Of a stretch of 64,000 nt of DNA, positions 47,023 to 58,938 are shown piece after piece. The notes below the pieces were generated by a model. That model had not been told where the DNA came from. It searched no databases and saw only the letters and a program-made list of their open reading frames with translations. Numbering within the stretch: the stretch's first letter is position 1; each line of letters opens with the position of its first letter. Location of the stretch: contig JAJHZJ010000418.1 in NCBI GenBank assembly GCA_023548195.1, forward strand, positions 1,396,417-1,460,416. Direction: 5' to 3'. A program made the position numbers and the translations under genes. Origin of the DNA: Bettongia penicillata ogilbyi. Taxonomy: Eukaryota > Chordata > Mammalia > Diprotodontia > Potoroidae.

Positions 47023-47029
47023 GTGTTCT

Positions 47030-48600
47030 TTGGGGGGGGGGATTTTTTCTAATTACATATAAAATAATTAACATTCTTTTTTTTTTATTTTGAGTTCCAA
47101 ATTTTCTCCCTCCCTCTTTTCTATTTCTGCTCCTGGAGAAAGCAAGCAATTTAATATAGGTTATAAGTCTACAATTGCTCAATATATTTGCATGTTAGTC
47201 ATGTTGTGAAAGAAAACAGAATTTTAAAAAACAAAAAGTGAAAAATAGTATGCTTCAATCTGTATTCAGATTCCATCAGATCCTTTTCTGGAGGTGGATA
47301 GCATTTTTTTTTTTTTTGTCATGAGTCCTTTAAAATTGTCTTCAATCGTTATATTGCTGAGAATAGCTAAGTTAATCACAGATGATCATCATACCATATT
47401 GATGTTACTGTGAACAATGTTCTCCTGGTTCTGCTCACTTCATTCTACATCAGTTCATTTAAGTATTTCCAGGTTTTTCTGAAAGGATCCTGCTTTTCAC
47501 TTCTGATAGCAAAATAGTATTCCATTACAATCATATATCACAACTTGTTCAGCCATTCCTCAATTGATGGACATCCCCTCAGTTTCCAATTCTTTGCCAC
47601 CACAAAAAGGGCTGCTGCAAATATTTTTATACGTATAGTCCTTTTTTCTTTTATATTTTTGGGATAAAAACAACTAATAGTGCAATTGCTGGATGAAAGG
47701 GTGTGCACAGATTTACAGCCCTTTGGACATGGTTACAGACTGTTCTCCAGAATGGACAGTTCAGTTCACAACTCCATCACAATGCATTAGTGTCTCAGTT
47801 TTCCCTTCTAACATTTATTATCTTCCTTTTCTGTCATATTAGTCAATCTGGTAGGTATGTTGTGGTATCTTAGAGTAGTTAAAATTTTCACTTGCCTAAT
47901 AAGTAATGATTCAGAGCATTTTTTATGTGACTATTGATAGCTTTGATTTCTTCATCTGAAAATCACTTGTTCATATTCTTTAACACATTTATAAATTGAG
48001 GAATGACTTGTATTCTTATACATCCGAATCAGTTTTCTATGTCTATGAGAAATGAGACCTTTATCAGAAACACTTGCTGTAATTCTCTCCCCCTGCCCCA
48101 GTTTTCTGCTTTCCTTAATCTTTACTACCTTGGTTTTATTAGTGTAAAAGCTTTTCAATTTAATATAATCAAAATCATCCATTTTGCATCTTAAAAAGCT
48201 CTCTATCTCTTATTTTTCATAAATCCTTCCCTTATCAAAATTATCTGACAGGTACATTATTCTATTCCACTCCCAATTTACTTACAGTATTATATTTTAT
48301 GACTAAATCATGTAACCAATTTTTCTTATCCTAATATGAAGTGTGAGAGGTTGAGCTATAACTAGATTCTGACAAACTGCTCTCCAATTTTCCCAACAGT
48401 TTTTATAAAATAGTGAGTTCTTGTCCTTAAAGCCTGGATCATTGTATTTATTAAACACTAGACTACAATGATTATTTACTAATGTGAATATTATACTTAA
48501 TCTATTCCGGAGATCCACCCTTCTATTTCTTTGCCAGTACCAGGTTATTTTGATGATTATTGTTTTATAGCACAGTTTGAGATCTGTTATGAGTAGGCCA
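47030..48600 (-). mobile_element. 5'-truncated L1, antisense
   Basis: It runs from the 3' end (attttgagttccaaattttc) through the 3' UTR (tagtcatgttgtgaaagaaa) into ORF2 C-terminal coding (accacaaaaagggctgctgc, ttgatagctttgatttcttc, catttataaattgaggaatg, aatcatgtaaccaattt). It breaks off near 48600, where a second L1 C-terminal copy begins. Confidence 0.82.
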
Positions 48601-48949
48601 TGATTTCCAGTTCTTTGCTACCAGGAAAAAAGCTCCTATAATTTTTTCTTCCCTTTTTTTAATCTCCTTAGGATACAGACCTAGTAGTGGTACTATATAG
48701 CTGGGTCAAAAAATATTCACAGATTTATATGGGCATTGTTCTCCTGAAGGTTTGCAGAAGTTTAAAACTTCATCAACAGTTCATTAGTGTCACAATTTTC
48801 CCCCATCCCCTCCATGATTTGTCACTTTCCTTTTCTATCATGTTAACCAATATGATAAGTGTGAGATAATATCTCTCATAGATGTTTTAATTCACATTTC
48901 TTTAATCAGTAGCAATTTAGAACATTTTTCATATAATTATTGATAGTTT

Positions 48950-48991
48950 GTGCATATCGTTTGCCTGTTCGTGCATATCGTTTGCCTGTTC
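48950..48991. repeat. 21-bp tandem duplication
   Basis: The unit gtgcatatcgtttgcctgttc occurs twice in a row inside the L1. Confidence 0.9.
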
Positions 48992-49029
48992 ATATCCTTG
49001 GACCATTTCTCAAATGGGTAATAGTTTTT

Positions 49030-49080
49030 ATACGTACATATATATAATATATATATAATATATATAATATATATATATCT
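49030..49080. repeat. AT-rich microsatellite
   Basis: Alternating TA units with ataatatat interruptions inside the antisense L1. Confidence 0.9.
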
Positions 49081-51579
49081 TAGTTCTTTACATATTTAAT
49101 AGAACAGGCCTTTATTGGGAAACTTGCTGTAAAACCGTGTCCTGATTTTCTTCTAATTTTCATGGTATTTTGTGTAAAAGTTTTTTAATTACATGTAACC
49201 AAAAGTATCTATTTTTCTTCCTATAATCTTCTCTATCTCTTATTTGGTCAAAAATTTTCTCTCATTCATAGACCTGATAGATACATTTTCCTCACACTTT
49301 CCTAGTTTACTTATGATGACATCCTTTATGTCTAAATCATTTATCTATTTTGACTTTCTCTTAAGGCATAGGATGTGTGATGTTGGTCAGTGACTAGTTT
49401 TTGCCAAACTGCTTTCCAGCTTTCTTAGCAATTTTTGTCAAACATCGAGTTCTTATGCCAAAAGCTTATGTCTTTTGGTTTGTAAAATACTACATTATTA
49501 TAGGTATTTCCTACAGCCCATTGTGCACCTAATCCAATTCGTTGATCCACTATTATTTTTTAGTGAGAATTTTTGTTTTAATAATTGCTGCTTCGTAACA
49601 TAGTTTGTAATCAGGAACTGGAAGGCAGCCTTCCTTCACATTAACTTACATAGGATAGTCATTTTCATTATATTGGCTTGACTTACCCAGAGACCTTAAC
49701 ATTTCTCCAGTTACCTAGATCTGCCTTTGTATAAAAAGTTTTTTTGTTTTTTGTTTTTAACTGTATTCATATAATCCCTGGTATTATCTTGGCAAGCATG
49801 CTCCCAAGTATTTTATATTTTCTGAAGTTATTTTAAATGGAATTTCTCTGTCTCTTGTCGGTAGTTCATATAAATGCTGATTTACATGAGTTTATTTTAT
49901 ATCCTGTAATTTTATTGAAGTTGTTTTAACTAGTTTTTTAAATTACTTCTCTGTGGTTCTCTATGTATACTATGATATCTGCAAAGAGTGATAGTTTTGT
50001 TTCCTTATTGCCTGTTCTAACTCCTTCAATTTCTTTTTCTTCTTGTATTGCTATAGCTAGCATTTCTAGTAAACTATGAGTTAATACTGGTGACAACGAA
50101 CATCTTCGCTTCACCCTTGATCATATTTGGAAGGTTTCTAGCTTATCCTTAGTACAAATAATTCTTGCTGGTGATTTTAGATGAATGCTAATTATCATTT
50201 ACTGTAATTATTATCACTTATTCTGATGCTTTCTAGTGTTTTAAATAGGAATTGGTGCTACATTTTGTCAAAAGCTTTTTCTGCGTCTGTTGATAGGACC
50301 ATATGATTTTTCCTGTTTTGTTATTGAAATGATCAATGATGCTCATAGTTTTCCCAATATTTAATCAGGTCTGCATTCCTGGTATAAATCATACCTCATC
50401 ATAGTGTGTGATCTTTGTGATATAGTGCCATAATTTCCTTACTGGGATTTTATTTAAAATTTTTACATCAATATTCATTAAGGAAAGTGGTCTCAAGTTT
50501 TTTGTTTGTTTTTGCTCTCCTTGGTTTAGGTATCAAAAATGTATTCAAGTCATAAAAGTAGTTTGGTAGGACTCCTTCTTTACCTTTTAAAAAGATAACT
50601 CATGAATTATTGGGATTAATTGCTCCTTAAATGATTGGTAAAATTCACTTGTAAATCAATCTAGTCCTGGGGATTTTTTATTTAGGAAGCACCTTGATGG
50701 ATTGTTCAATATCTTTTTTTTAAAATAGGGTTATTCAAGTATTCTATTTCCTCTTTTCTTAATCTGGGAAGCTTTTATTTTTGTAAATACTCATCCATTT
50801 CAATTAGGTTGTCATTTTTACTGGAATATAATTAATTGCACAAAATAACTTCCAATAATTTCTTTAATTTCATCTTTATTGCTTGTACACTTGACTTTTT
50901 CATTTTTGAGATTGATAATTTGGTTTTCTTCTTTCTTTTTTTTAAAATCAAATGAACCAATCGTTTATTTTATTGTTTTTCCCATAAACTAGCTCTTAGT
51001 TTAATTTATTAGTTCAGTGTTTTGTTCTTTTATTTTATTTTCAGTTTTATTGACTTCTCCTTTGATTTTCAGAATTTTCATTGTGGCGTTTACCTGGGAT
51101 TTTTTAATTTATTTTTTTCTAGTTTTTTTAGTTGCATGTCTAATTCATTGATATGCTCTTTCTCTCTTTTATTCTCTTTCTTTCTTACACATTTAGAAAT
51201 ATAAATTTCCCCCGAAGTACTGCTTTGGCTTCATCCCACAAATTTTGGGCTGTTGTCACAATGTTATCATGCTCTTTAGTAAAATTATTGTTTCTATGAT
51301 TTGTTCCTTGTCCCACTCATCCTTTAAAATTAGATTATATAATTTCCAATTAATTTTTCATCTATGCCTCCATGGCCCTTTCTTGAATATAATTTTATTG
51401 CTTTTCTGCTTTTTTATATTTTGTTGGGAGGTTTCCTTTCCCTAATACATAATCAATTTTTTTGTGAAGGTGCCATGTACAGTTGGGGAAAAAAAGTATG
51501 CTACTTTCTATTCTCATTGTTTTCTCCAAAGGTCTATCATATCTAACTAAATTTTGTTCTTTTTTCTTCCTTCCAACCC

Positions 51580-52475
51580 ACCCCCCCAGCAAGGGCTACC
51601 ATTAGACACAAAAGGGTGTGTGTGTGTGTGTGTGCGTGTATGTATAAACACATATGTATATATGTGTATGTGTATGTATATGTGTATGTGAAATTATTCT
51701 ATATATATATCAGTTTTTTATCTGGATTCATACATCATTTATCATTAATTTGGGTATTTATAATAGACAAAATTGTTTATTTGCACATAGTTTTTCTTAG
51801 AACAATATTGCTATTACTCTCTACAATGTTCCCTTGTTTCTTCTCATTTTGCTCTTTTTATTTTGTGTAAGTCTTTCTATGTTTTTTTCTAAAATCACTG
51901 AGCTCATCATTTCTTACAGCACAAAAATATTCCATACCAATCATATACCACAACTTGTTCAGCCAGTCCTTAATTGATGGGCATCCATGCAATTTCCAGC
52001 TCTTTACCCCCACAAAGAGAGCTGTTATAAACATTTTAGAACACATAGGTTCTTATCCTTTTCCTCTAATAATCTTTGGAAATAGGCCAAGTAGTGACTT
52101 GGTCAAAGGGTATTGGTAGTTTAATAATTCTTTGGGCATAATTCCAAATTGCTTTACAAAATGGTTGGAGCATTTTACAAATTCCATAAACAGTGAATTA
52201 CTGTCTCAATTTGTCCACATCCCATCCAACATTTGTCACTTTCCCCTTCTATCATTTTAGTCAGTCTGGTAGATGGAAAATAATATCTCAAAGTCTTTTA
52301 ATCTTCATTTCTCTAATAAATAATGATTTAGAGCATTTTATATATGTATAAATTGCTGTGATTTCTTCTTTGAAAAACTGATTGACCATTTATCAATTGG
52401 GAAATGACTCATATCCTTATAGATTTGACAAAGTTGCAATTAATATTTGTGAATTTCCCTCCATCTTATTTTTAC
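51580..52475 (-). mobile_element. 5'-truncated L1 of another subfamily, antisense
   Basis: A (GT)n/(TA)n lead at 51617-51710 is followed by L1 3' UTR and ORF2 C-terminal text (ctcatcatttcttacagcac, accacaacttgttcagccag, gatttagagcattttatat). It interrupts the larger L1 where the ORF2 endonuclease region would lie. Confidence 0.72.
51615..51710. repeat. (GT)n/(TATG)n microsatellite
   Basis: GT run followed by atgtgtatg-type units. Confidence 0.9.
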
Positions 52476-53335
52476 TCGTCAATTTCCTTCTCAGTCCCTC
52501 TTTTTACCCTATCCTTGTAACCCTATTTTTCTCCTTATCCTCTTATATCTTATTTTACCCACCCCTCTAAAGTTTCCTCCTTTATTTTCTCCCACCATCC
52601 TCCAAATCTCATTATATATACCCTTTTAAAAGTCCCTCCCCTACCTTACTCCCCAGTTTCTTCACCTATCTAGAAGTTCAGAAGACATCTAAACCTCTTC
52701 AGATGTATGCTTGGTTTTTCTCTTCAACCCAGTAAGATTCCAGCATTAACAGCCCTCCACCCCCATTTCTTTCCTCTGCATTGGGTATTCCTTTCATATC
52801 CCATTTCATGAGATAATTACTCCCTTTTACTGTTTCCTACCCAATTTTGTTTTTCAGAATCACCCATCACACACAACTCAGACACAACCACTACCCTCTT
52901 TCATCTGCCCTCCCTTTTATCACCCCACCTACACCTTTCCTTTATCCCCTTCCCCTTCAACTCCCATATCGTATGATAGATTTCTATTACCAATTGTGTA
53001 TGTGTGCCTGTGTTTTCACACATGTGTTTGTGTGTGTACATATTCCCTCTTTGAACCAATTAAATATGAGTGAGTTTCACACATCAAGCACCTGCCATTT
53101 CCCCCTCCATTGTAAAAGCTCTTTCTTGCATACCTCTTTTATGTGAGATAATTTCCTCCTATTCTTTCTCTTCCTTCCCCTTTTTTCCAGGGCATCCCAC
53201 TTTCTTACCATTTTTTTTAACATCATCCTAAAATAATCAGCTCACTCCCACACCCTTTATGAAGAATCTTTCTAACTGCCCTAATAATGACAAACTTGTT
53301 AGATCTATGTATCATTTTCCCATATAGAAAGGGAA
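52475..53335 (-). mobile_element. L1 inter-ORF spacer, antisense
   Basis: A long pyrimidine-rich stretch (the purine-rich spacer reversed) links the ORF2 part to ORF1. It contains tcccatttcatgagataatt, cacctgccatttccccctc and catatagaaaggg, with the spacing expected between L1 ORFs. Confidence 0.6.
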
Positions 53336-53339
53336 GCAT

Positions 53340-54640
53340 TTTAACATCATTGATTTCCTTTTAAGTTTAGTTTGAGTCTTGTATTTGAAAGTCAAATTTT
53401 CTATTCAGTTTTGGTCTTTTCATTAGGAATCCTTGAAAGTCTTCTAAATATTCATTTTCCCCTTGAATGATCATAATCAGTTTTGCTGGGTAGGTTATTC
53501 TTGGTTGTAATCCCAGCTCTTTTGCCTTCTGGAATATCGTATTACAGGCTCTCTGTTCCTTTAATGCAGAAGCTGCTAGAGCTTTAGTGATCCTGACTTC
53601 AGCTCCATGTTATTTGAATGTTTTCTTTTCCTTGATGGTTGCTTGATATATTTTCTTTTTGACCTGGGAGCTCTGGAATTTGGCTATAACCTTCCTGGGA
53701 ATTTTCATTTTGGGGTCTCTTTCAGGTGGTGATCTGTGGATTCTTTCAATTTCTATTTTACCCTCTGGTTATATGATATTGGAGCAGTTTTTGTTGATAA
53801 TTTCTTGAAATGTTATGACTAGCCTCTTTCTTTGATCATGGTTGATGATAGTTCAATAATTCTAAAATTATCTCTCCTTGATCTATTTTCCAAGTCAGTT
53901 GCTTTTCTGATGAGATATTTCAGATATTCTTTTTTTCCATTCCTTTGACTTCATTTTATTGTTTCTTTATATCTCATGATGTCGTTAGCTTCCACTTGCC
54001 CAATTCTTTTTTTTGTTTTGTTTTTTAATATTAATTTTATTTGTTTTCAGTTATCTACAATCACTACTATATAACTTAGATTTTTTCCTCTCCCTTCCCC
54101 CTCCCCTTCCACCCTCCTCACCGTCTCCAAGACAGCATACAATTTTATATAGGTTCTACACATACATTCCTATTAAATACATTTTCACCATAGTCACACT
54201 GTGTAGAAGAATGATAATGAAAGGGAGAAATCATATAACAAACCAAAATGTTATATACACAAAAAAATGATCTGCTATATTCTGTGATTGAATTCTATAG
54301 TTCTTTCTCTGGATGTTGAAGGGATTTTGCCTTAAAAGACCATTGGGAATTTTTTAAGTCCTTAAACTGCTACAAAGTTCCAAGTCTACCAGAAAAAGTT
54401 CTAACACACTGTGGTCATTGCTGCCCAATTCTAACTTTTAAGGAATTATTTTCTTCAGTGAATATTTGTACCTCTTTTTCCATGTGACCTTTTCCAATGT
54501 GACCTCTTTATAAGGAGTTGTTTCCATCATTAAACTTTTGTACTTCTTTTTCCATTTGGCCCATGTTATAATTTAATTTGCTATTTTCTTCAGTATTTCT
54601 TGTGCCTCTTTGGTCAAATTGTTCATTGTGTTTTCCTTCT
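53340..54640 (-). pseudogene. L1 ORF1 remnant, antisense, split by an L1 3' end
   Basis: The reverse complement covers the ORF1 C-terminal and RNA-binding domains (ttgccttctggaatatcgta, tggctataaccttcctggga, ttccaagtcagttgctttt) and, after the insertion, the coiled coil (attttcttcagtgaatattt, cctctttttccatgtgac). Stops interrupt all frames. Confidence 0.75.
54008..54422 (-). mobile_element. Short 5'-truncated L1 3' end inside ORF1, antisense
   Basis: A T-run at the left marks the poly(A) end. The body reads ccaagacagcatacaatttt, ggttctacacatacattcc and tagttctttctctggatgt. The 10-bp copies gcccaattct at 53998-54007 and 54423-54432 are its target duplication. Confidence 0.85.
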
Positions 54641-54725
54641 GTAATATCATATTAAAAGTCCTTTAATGCCGAAACTGTTAAATCTTTGATGATCCTGACT
54701 TCAGCTCCTGGTATTTAATTTCATT
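54640..54725 (-). repeat. Extra copy of an ORF1 C-terminal segment
   Basis: It reads ccttctgtaatatcatatta, then tcctttaatgccgaaactgt and gatcctgacttcagctcc, closely repeating 53527-53613. It lies out of order in the antisense ORF1. Confidence 0.7.
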
Positions 54726-54747
54726 TCTTTTTTTCTTTTCCTTTTTT

Positions 54748-54906
54748 CTTTTTTTGGAGAAGGGAAACAAGCAAGGCAATTGGGGTTAAGTGTCTTGTCC
54801 AAGGTCACACAGCTAGTAAGTGTCAAGTGTCTGATACCAGATATGAATTCAGGTCCTCCTAATTCCAGAGCTGGTGCCCTATTCACTATGCCACCTAGCT
54901 GCTCCT
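54748..54906 (-). mobile_element. tRNA-derived SINE, antisense, inside L1 ORF1
   Basis: It shows ggcaattggggttaagtgtc, aaggtcacacagctagtaag, gaattcaggtcctcctaatt and the head tatgccacctagctgctcc. Confidence 0.82.
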
Positions 54907-55918
54907 CTAATTTCTTTATTTATTTTTTCCTCCATCACTCTTATTTGATTATCAAAATTATTTTTTTTAATCTTTTTCAAGAATTCTTGTTGAATTTGCA
55001 TCTAATTCATGCTTTTTCCTTCAAGGCTTTGCTTGTAGTTGTTTTAATTTCATTGTCTTCTGAGTTTGTGTTTTGATCTTCTCTATCAGAATAGTAACTT
55101 TTAATAATTAGGTTCTTTTTGTTGTTTTCTCATTTTTCCCACCCTATTTCTTGATTTTGAACTTTATGTTAAAGTTGGGCTCTATTCCTAGTATAGGAGA
55201 GAAGAGGGGTACTATCTCAAATTTCAGGCTTTTTTTTGCACTGCTGTTTTCAAAGGTAGTTCTGGGGATTAGGATACTTTGGTGCTTCTAAGTTGGTAGG
55301 ATCTGGGGAGAGATGTCATTGCTCCCCTGGTTTTTACTCAGGAAGGGCCCCTGATTGCAACTGATAATGTTTTTCAGGGTTCCTGATTCCTTGACACCAG
55401 AAATGATTCTATTCAAGGTCCTTGTTCCCTTGTCACCAAAAGTGATATTCCCCTCTGGTCATCTTCTTCCACTTGACTGATAATGCTTTTCTCTGCCCTT
55501 GCACAGTGGCTGAGAAGTAGATATGGAAGTTAAGTGGATACTGAGTTGGCAAATAGCATTTAATACTGTGTCTAGTACTAGTACAGGGATTCTTTGAAGC
55601 TTCCTGATCAGTTGCCAGGACCCCTTATCATCTCTAGTTTGAGAGTGCCCAAAGCTGCTACTGCTTTTGTCACCTGTCACCTGCTCCCACTACTGGTGTT
55701 TATCCATTGGAGCTTTGGGTAAGCCTCCATCCCAATTCACAGATCTCTCTTTCTGAGTTCCCAAGTTGTTTTGGGCTGGAAGAATATCTCACTCTGACCT
55801 TTTGTTGGCTCTACCCCTTCAGAATGTGATTTGACCTATTAAAGTTATTTGAAGGGGTATATTGAGAGAGTTGAGCTGAGTGGAACTCTACTCCATCATA
55901 TTGGCTGCACTCCTGGCA
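54907..55918 (-). mobile_element. L1 ORF1 N-terminal part and 5' UTR, antisense
   Basis: The ORF1 N-terminal remnant (aagaattcttgttgaatttg, tgtcttctgagtttgtgttt) is followed by a less AT-rich 5' UTR. It ends at ggaactctactccatcatat and ttggctgcactcctggcag, the reversed L1 5' start. This 5' type differs from that of the sense L1 at 24.9 kb. Confidence 0.75.
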
Positions 55919-55919
55919 G

Positions 55920-56735
55920 TAGAATCACCTTGGCCCTATTTTTATCAATAACATGGATGTGGATATGGTTATTAAATATGGAGAAGACAAAAAATAGGCA
56001 GGGTAGTGGTAATCCATTAGGTTATCCATTAGTAAAAAATAGAATTTGAAAACATTTTGAAAAGTCATAAGGGTAGGCCAGAATAATATAAGAATATCTT
56101 TATAGACACAAATTGGAGATAATATCTAGAATTGAAAATCAACTACACAAGCACAAACTTGGGGAAGCTTGGCTTAATAGATGACCATTGAGAAAAAAAC
56201 TCAAAGAAAGTTCTTAGTTGACTGCAAGCTCAACATGAGTCAATGAAATAAAGTGGCTGCCAAAAGTGTTAATGAGAAGCTAGGTCATACTAATAGAATC
56301 AAAGTGTCTAAAACAGAGGAGATAATAGTGTCTCTTGTGCCTTCCACCAGTCAGATCATATCTGAATGACACATTTTCAGAGGGATATTGACAAGTGAAG
56401 GGTTTGGAAACCCTGTTATACATATTAAAAGAGTTATATAAAGACTTAGTAAAGAAAATGCTTAATGGATACCTGATCGCTGTGCTCAAGTATTAAAGAA
56501 CTGACACATGGAACAGAAAGCAAACCTATTCTATAAAGCTGCAGAAAGTAGAACAAGGTCCAATAGGTAGTCTTATAGGAAATCAGAATTTGGCTCGATA
56601 TGAAAAAGAACTTTCTAATTATTAAAGATGACCAAGAATACAATGGGTTGCATTGTGATGTAACATTTAAGCAAAAGCTAAATAACCATCCACCAGTTGA
56701 ATTGGAATAGGGATACTGGTTTGATTAAACAACAA
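55920..56735. other. Unassigned stretch
   Basis: No gene or named repeat was recognised. Confidence 0.5.
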
Positions 56736-56739
56736 TGTT

Positions 56740-56940
56740 GACATTTAATAGTTCATTACTTGCAAAGCACTTTACATAGATATATCTCATGTAGTCCTCA
56801 TTGCAACACTGTGAGGAAGGTCTTACCAGAACGATTGACTAAGTCTTGTGTAGGTAGTGAGTGTCAATGGCAGGACTCAAACCCAAGAACCTTCTGATCT
56901 GAAATCCAGTTTTCTTTTCACTATACTATGTTGCCTCCAC
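56740..56940 (-). mobile_element. CORE-SINE (MIR/MAR1-type), antisense
   Basis: It has gcaaagcactttacataga, ctcatgtagtcctcattgc, aacactgtgaggaagg and ctatactatgttgcctcc. Confidence 0.68.
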
Positions 56941-56944
56941 AAAT

Positions 56945-57207
56945 GACTCCTAATGTTCCATGATGGACTCTACTATAAATATAATAAATATTAATTGAGT
57001 GCTTATTTTTCTGATTAGGGTGAGGAGATAGAGAGGAAGAGGGAGAAGAGAAAGGGGAAGGCAACAGGAGAGAGAAAAGGGAGAGTAGGGGAGGAGAAGA
57101 GAGATATGTTTACGTAATTGTTTGGGTGTAATTATTCTGAAGAAATACTCTGATATTCTTTCACTCAATATCTCTCCTTCCAGCAACCCTCAACTTCCAT
57201 AGCTATT
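56945..57207. other. Unassigned gap with GA-rich run
   Basis: A purine-rich run lies at 57020-57105. Nothing else was recognised. Confidence 0.5.
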
Positions 57208-57223
57208 AAGAAATACTTTTACA
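57208..57223. repeat. HAL1 target-site duplication, left
   Basis: Aagaaatacttttaca, matched by aaggaatacttttaca at 60024-60039 (15 of 16 bases identical). Confidence 0.93.
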
Positions 57224-57894
57224 TGGGAGGAGCCAAGACGGTGGAGTAGAAAGATTTACATATGCTAGCTCCTAACCTACAGCTCATAAAATATCTGTAA
57301 AGAAGAACTCCCAACAAATTCTGGAGCAGCAGAAGCCACAGAACAATGCAGTGGAGGAGATTTCTGTTCCAGAGAGACCTGAAAAACCAACACCAAAGGT
57401 CCATCACTCACCAGACCTGGAGCAGAGCCCAGCCCTGCCTTGGCCATGTGGCACAGAGAAGAGCAGATCGCAGCAGGCTTCAGGGATGGAATCTCCAGCA
57501 GCTGCGCAGGTCCCTTCACCCACAGGAGCAGAGGTCAGTGAGAGAGCCTTTTGGGCTGGCTGAGAGGGGAGCAGGGTGTCTCCATAACTCAGGGCCCCTC
57601 GGGAGGCAGCAGCAGACAGGGGCTCCCAAAGCAGGCAGGAGCTCACATCCATTTTTGTTGAAAGTCTCCACATAAACCCCATGAGGGAACTGAGCCCCGT
57701 GCAGCAACCCTGCCCCCACCTGAGAACCTGAACTTAATCTCTCACTGAATAGCAGCTCCGCCCCCCCCCCCTGCTGAAAGCCCTGAGGCTGGGAAGCAGC
57801 ATTTGAATCTCAGACCCCAAGCACAAGCTGGGCGGATCTGGAGGCAAGGGAGAGGTGGAGAGGAATCTCAGAAGTCAAGTAACTGGCTGGGAAG

Positions 57895-58938
57895 ATGCCC
57901 AGAAAAAGGAAAAAAAAAAATAAGACCATAGAAGGTTACTTTCTTGGGGAACAGATATCTCCTCCCTTCCTTTCTGATGGGGAAGAACAATGCTTACCAT
58001 CAGGGAAAGACATAGAAGTCAAGGCTTCTGTATCCCAAACATCTAAAATAAATATTCAATGGTCTCAGGCCATGGAAGAGCTCAAAAAGGATTTTGAAAA
58101 TCAAGTGAGAGAGGTGGAGGATAAACTGGGAAGAGAAATGAGAGAGATGCAAGAAAAGCATGAAAAACAGGTCAACACCTTGCTAAAGGAGAACCAAAAA
58201 AATGCTGAAGAAAATAATACCTTGAAAAATAGGCTACCTCAATTGGCAAAAGAGATTCAAAAAGCCAATGAGGAGAAGAAGGCTTTAAAAAGCAGAATTA
58301 GCCAAATGGAAAAAGAGGTTCAAAAGCTCACTGAAGAAAATAGTTCTCTCAAAATTAGAATGGAACAGATGGAGGCTAATGACTTTCTGAGAAACCAAGA
58401 AATCACCAAACAAAACCAAAAGAATGAAAAAATGCAAGAGAATGTGAAATATCTCATGGGAAAAACAACTGACCTGGAAAATAGATCCAGGAGAGACAAT
58501 TTAAAAATTATGGAACTACCTGAAAGCCATGATCAAAAAAAGAGTCTAGACATCATCTTTCATGAAATTATCAAGGAAAACTGCCCTGATATTCTAGAAC
58601 CAGAGGGCAAAATAAGTATTCCAGGAATTCACCGATCACTGCCTGAAAGAGATCCAAAAAGAGAAACTCCTAGGAACATTGTGGCCAAATTCCAGAATTC
58701 CTGGGTCAAGGAGAAAATATTGCAAGCAGCTAGAAAGAAACAATTCCAGTATTGTGGAAATACAATCAGGATAACACAAGATCTAGTAGCTTCTACATTA
58801 AGGGATCGAAGGGCATGGAATAGGATATTCCAGAAGTCAAAGGAACTAGGACTGAAACCAAGAATCACCTACCCAGCAAAACTGAGTATAATACTTCAGG
58901 GGAAAATATGGTCTTTCAATGAAATAGAGGACTTTTAA
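57895..58938 (+). CDS. HAL1 ORF1 protein, L1 ORF1p-like RNA chaperone
   Basis: A 347-codon frame starts with MPRKRKKKNKT, placed at the end of the 5' UTR. Residues about 50-190 are a heptad-rich coiled coil full of K, E, N and Q (for example LTEENSSLKIRMEQME), which in L1 mediates trimerisation. Near residue 192 DLENRSRRDNLKIMELPE begins the RNA-recognition domain. RDPKRETPRNIVAKF near 251 and RDRRAWNRIF through ITYPAKLSI near 303-330 are the C-terminal domain with its nucleic-acid-contacting arginines. ORF1p coats the element's RNA in cytoplasmic ribonucleoprotein. There is no ORF2, so no reverse transcriptase or endonuclease is encoded. The stop (58936-58938) is TAA where other copies in the window have CAA, and the frame would otherwise run to TGA at 58996-58998, so this copy is probably 20 residues short at the C-terminus. 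Whether it is transcribed cannot be seen from sequence. Confidence 0.9.
   Translation: MPRKRKKKNKTIEGYFLGEQISPPFLSDGEEQCLPSGKDIEVKASVSQTSKINIQWSQAMEELKKDFENQVREVEDKLGREMREMQEKHEKQVNTLLKENQKNAEENNTLKNRLPQLAKEIQKANEEKKALKSRISQMEKEVQKLTEENSSLKIRMEQMEANDFLRNQEITKQNQKNEKMQENVKYLMGKTTDLENRSRRDNLKIMELPESHDQKKSLDIIFHEIIKENCPDILEPEGKISIPGIHRSLPERDPKRETPRNIVAKFQNSWVKEKILQAARKKQFQYCGNTIRITQDLVASTLRDRRAWNRIFQKSKELGLKPRITYPAKLSIILQGKIWSFNEIEDF

Larger units (their letters stand above)
48600..51575 (-). mobile_element. L1 ORF2, C-terminus to reverse transcriptase, antisense
   Basis: It begins again with the C-terminal text (ccagttctttgctaccagg) and extends past the reverse-transcriptase core. The reverse complement of ctttgcagatatc gives FADI in place of the catalytic FADD at about 49976-49990. 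Other landmarks are catgctcccaagtattttat and gtcaaaagctttttctgcgt, then ggtctgcattcctggtataa and ccttggtttaggtatcaaaa. It is dead. Confidence 0.82.

Noticed and set aside
57346..57719. Several overlapping frames of 67-109 codons in the HAL1 5' UTR
   Set aside because: They lie in the G/C-richer 5' UTR on both strands with no recognisable domain. High GC reduces stop codons by chance.
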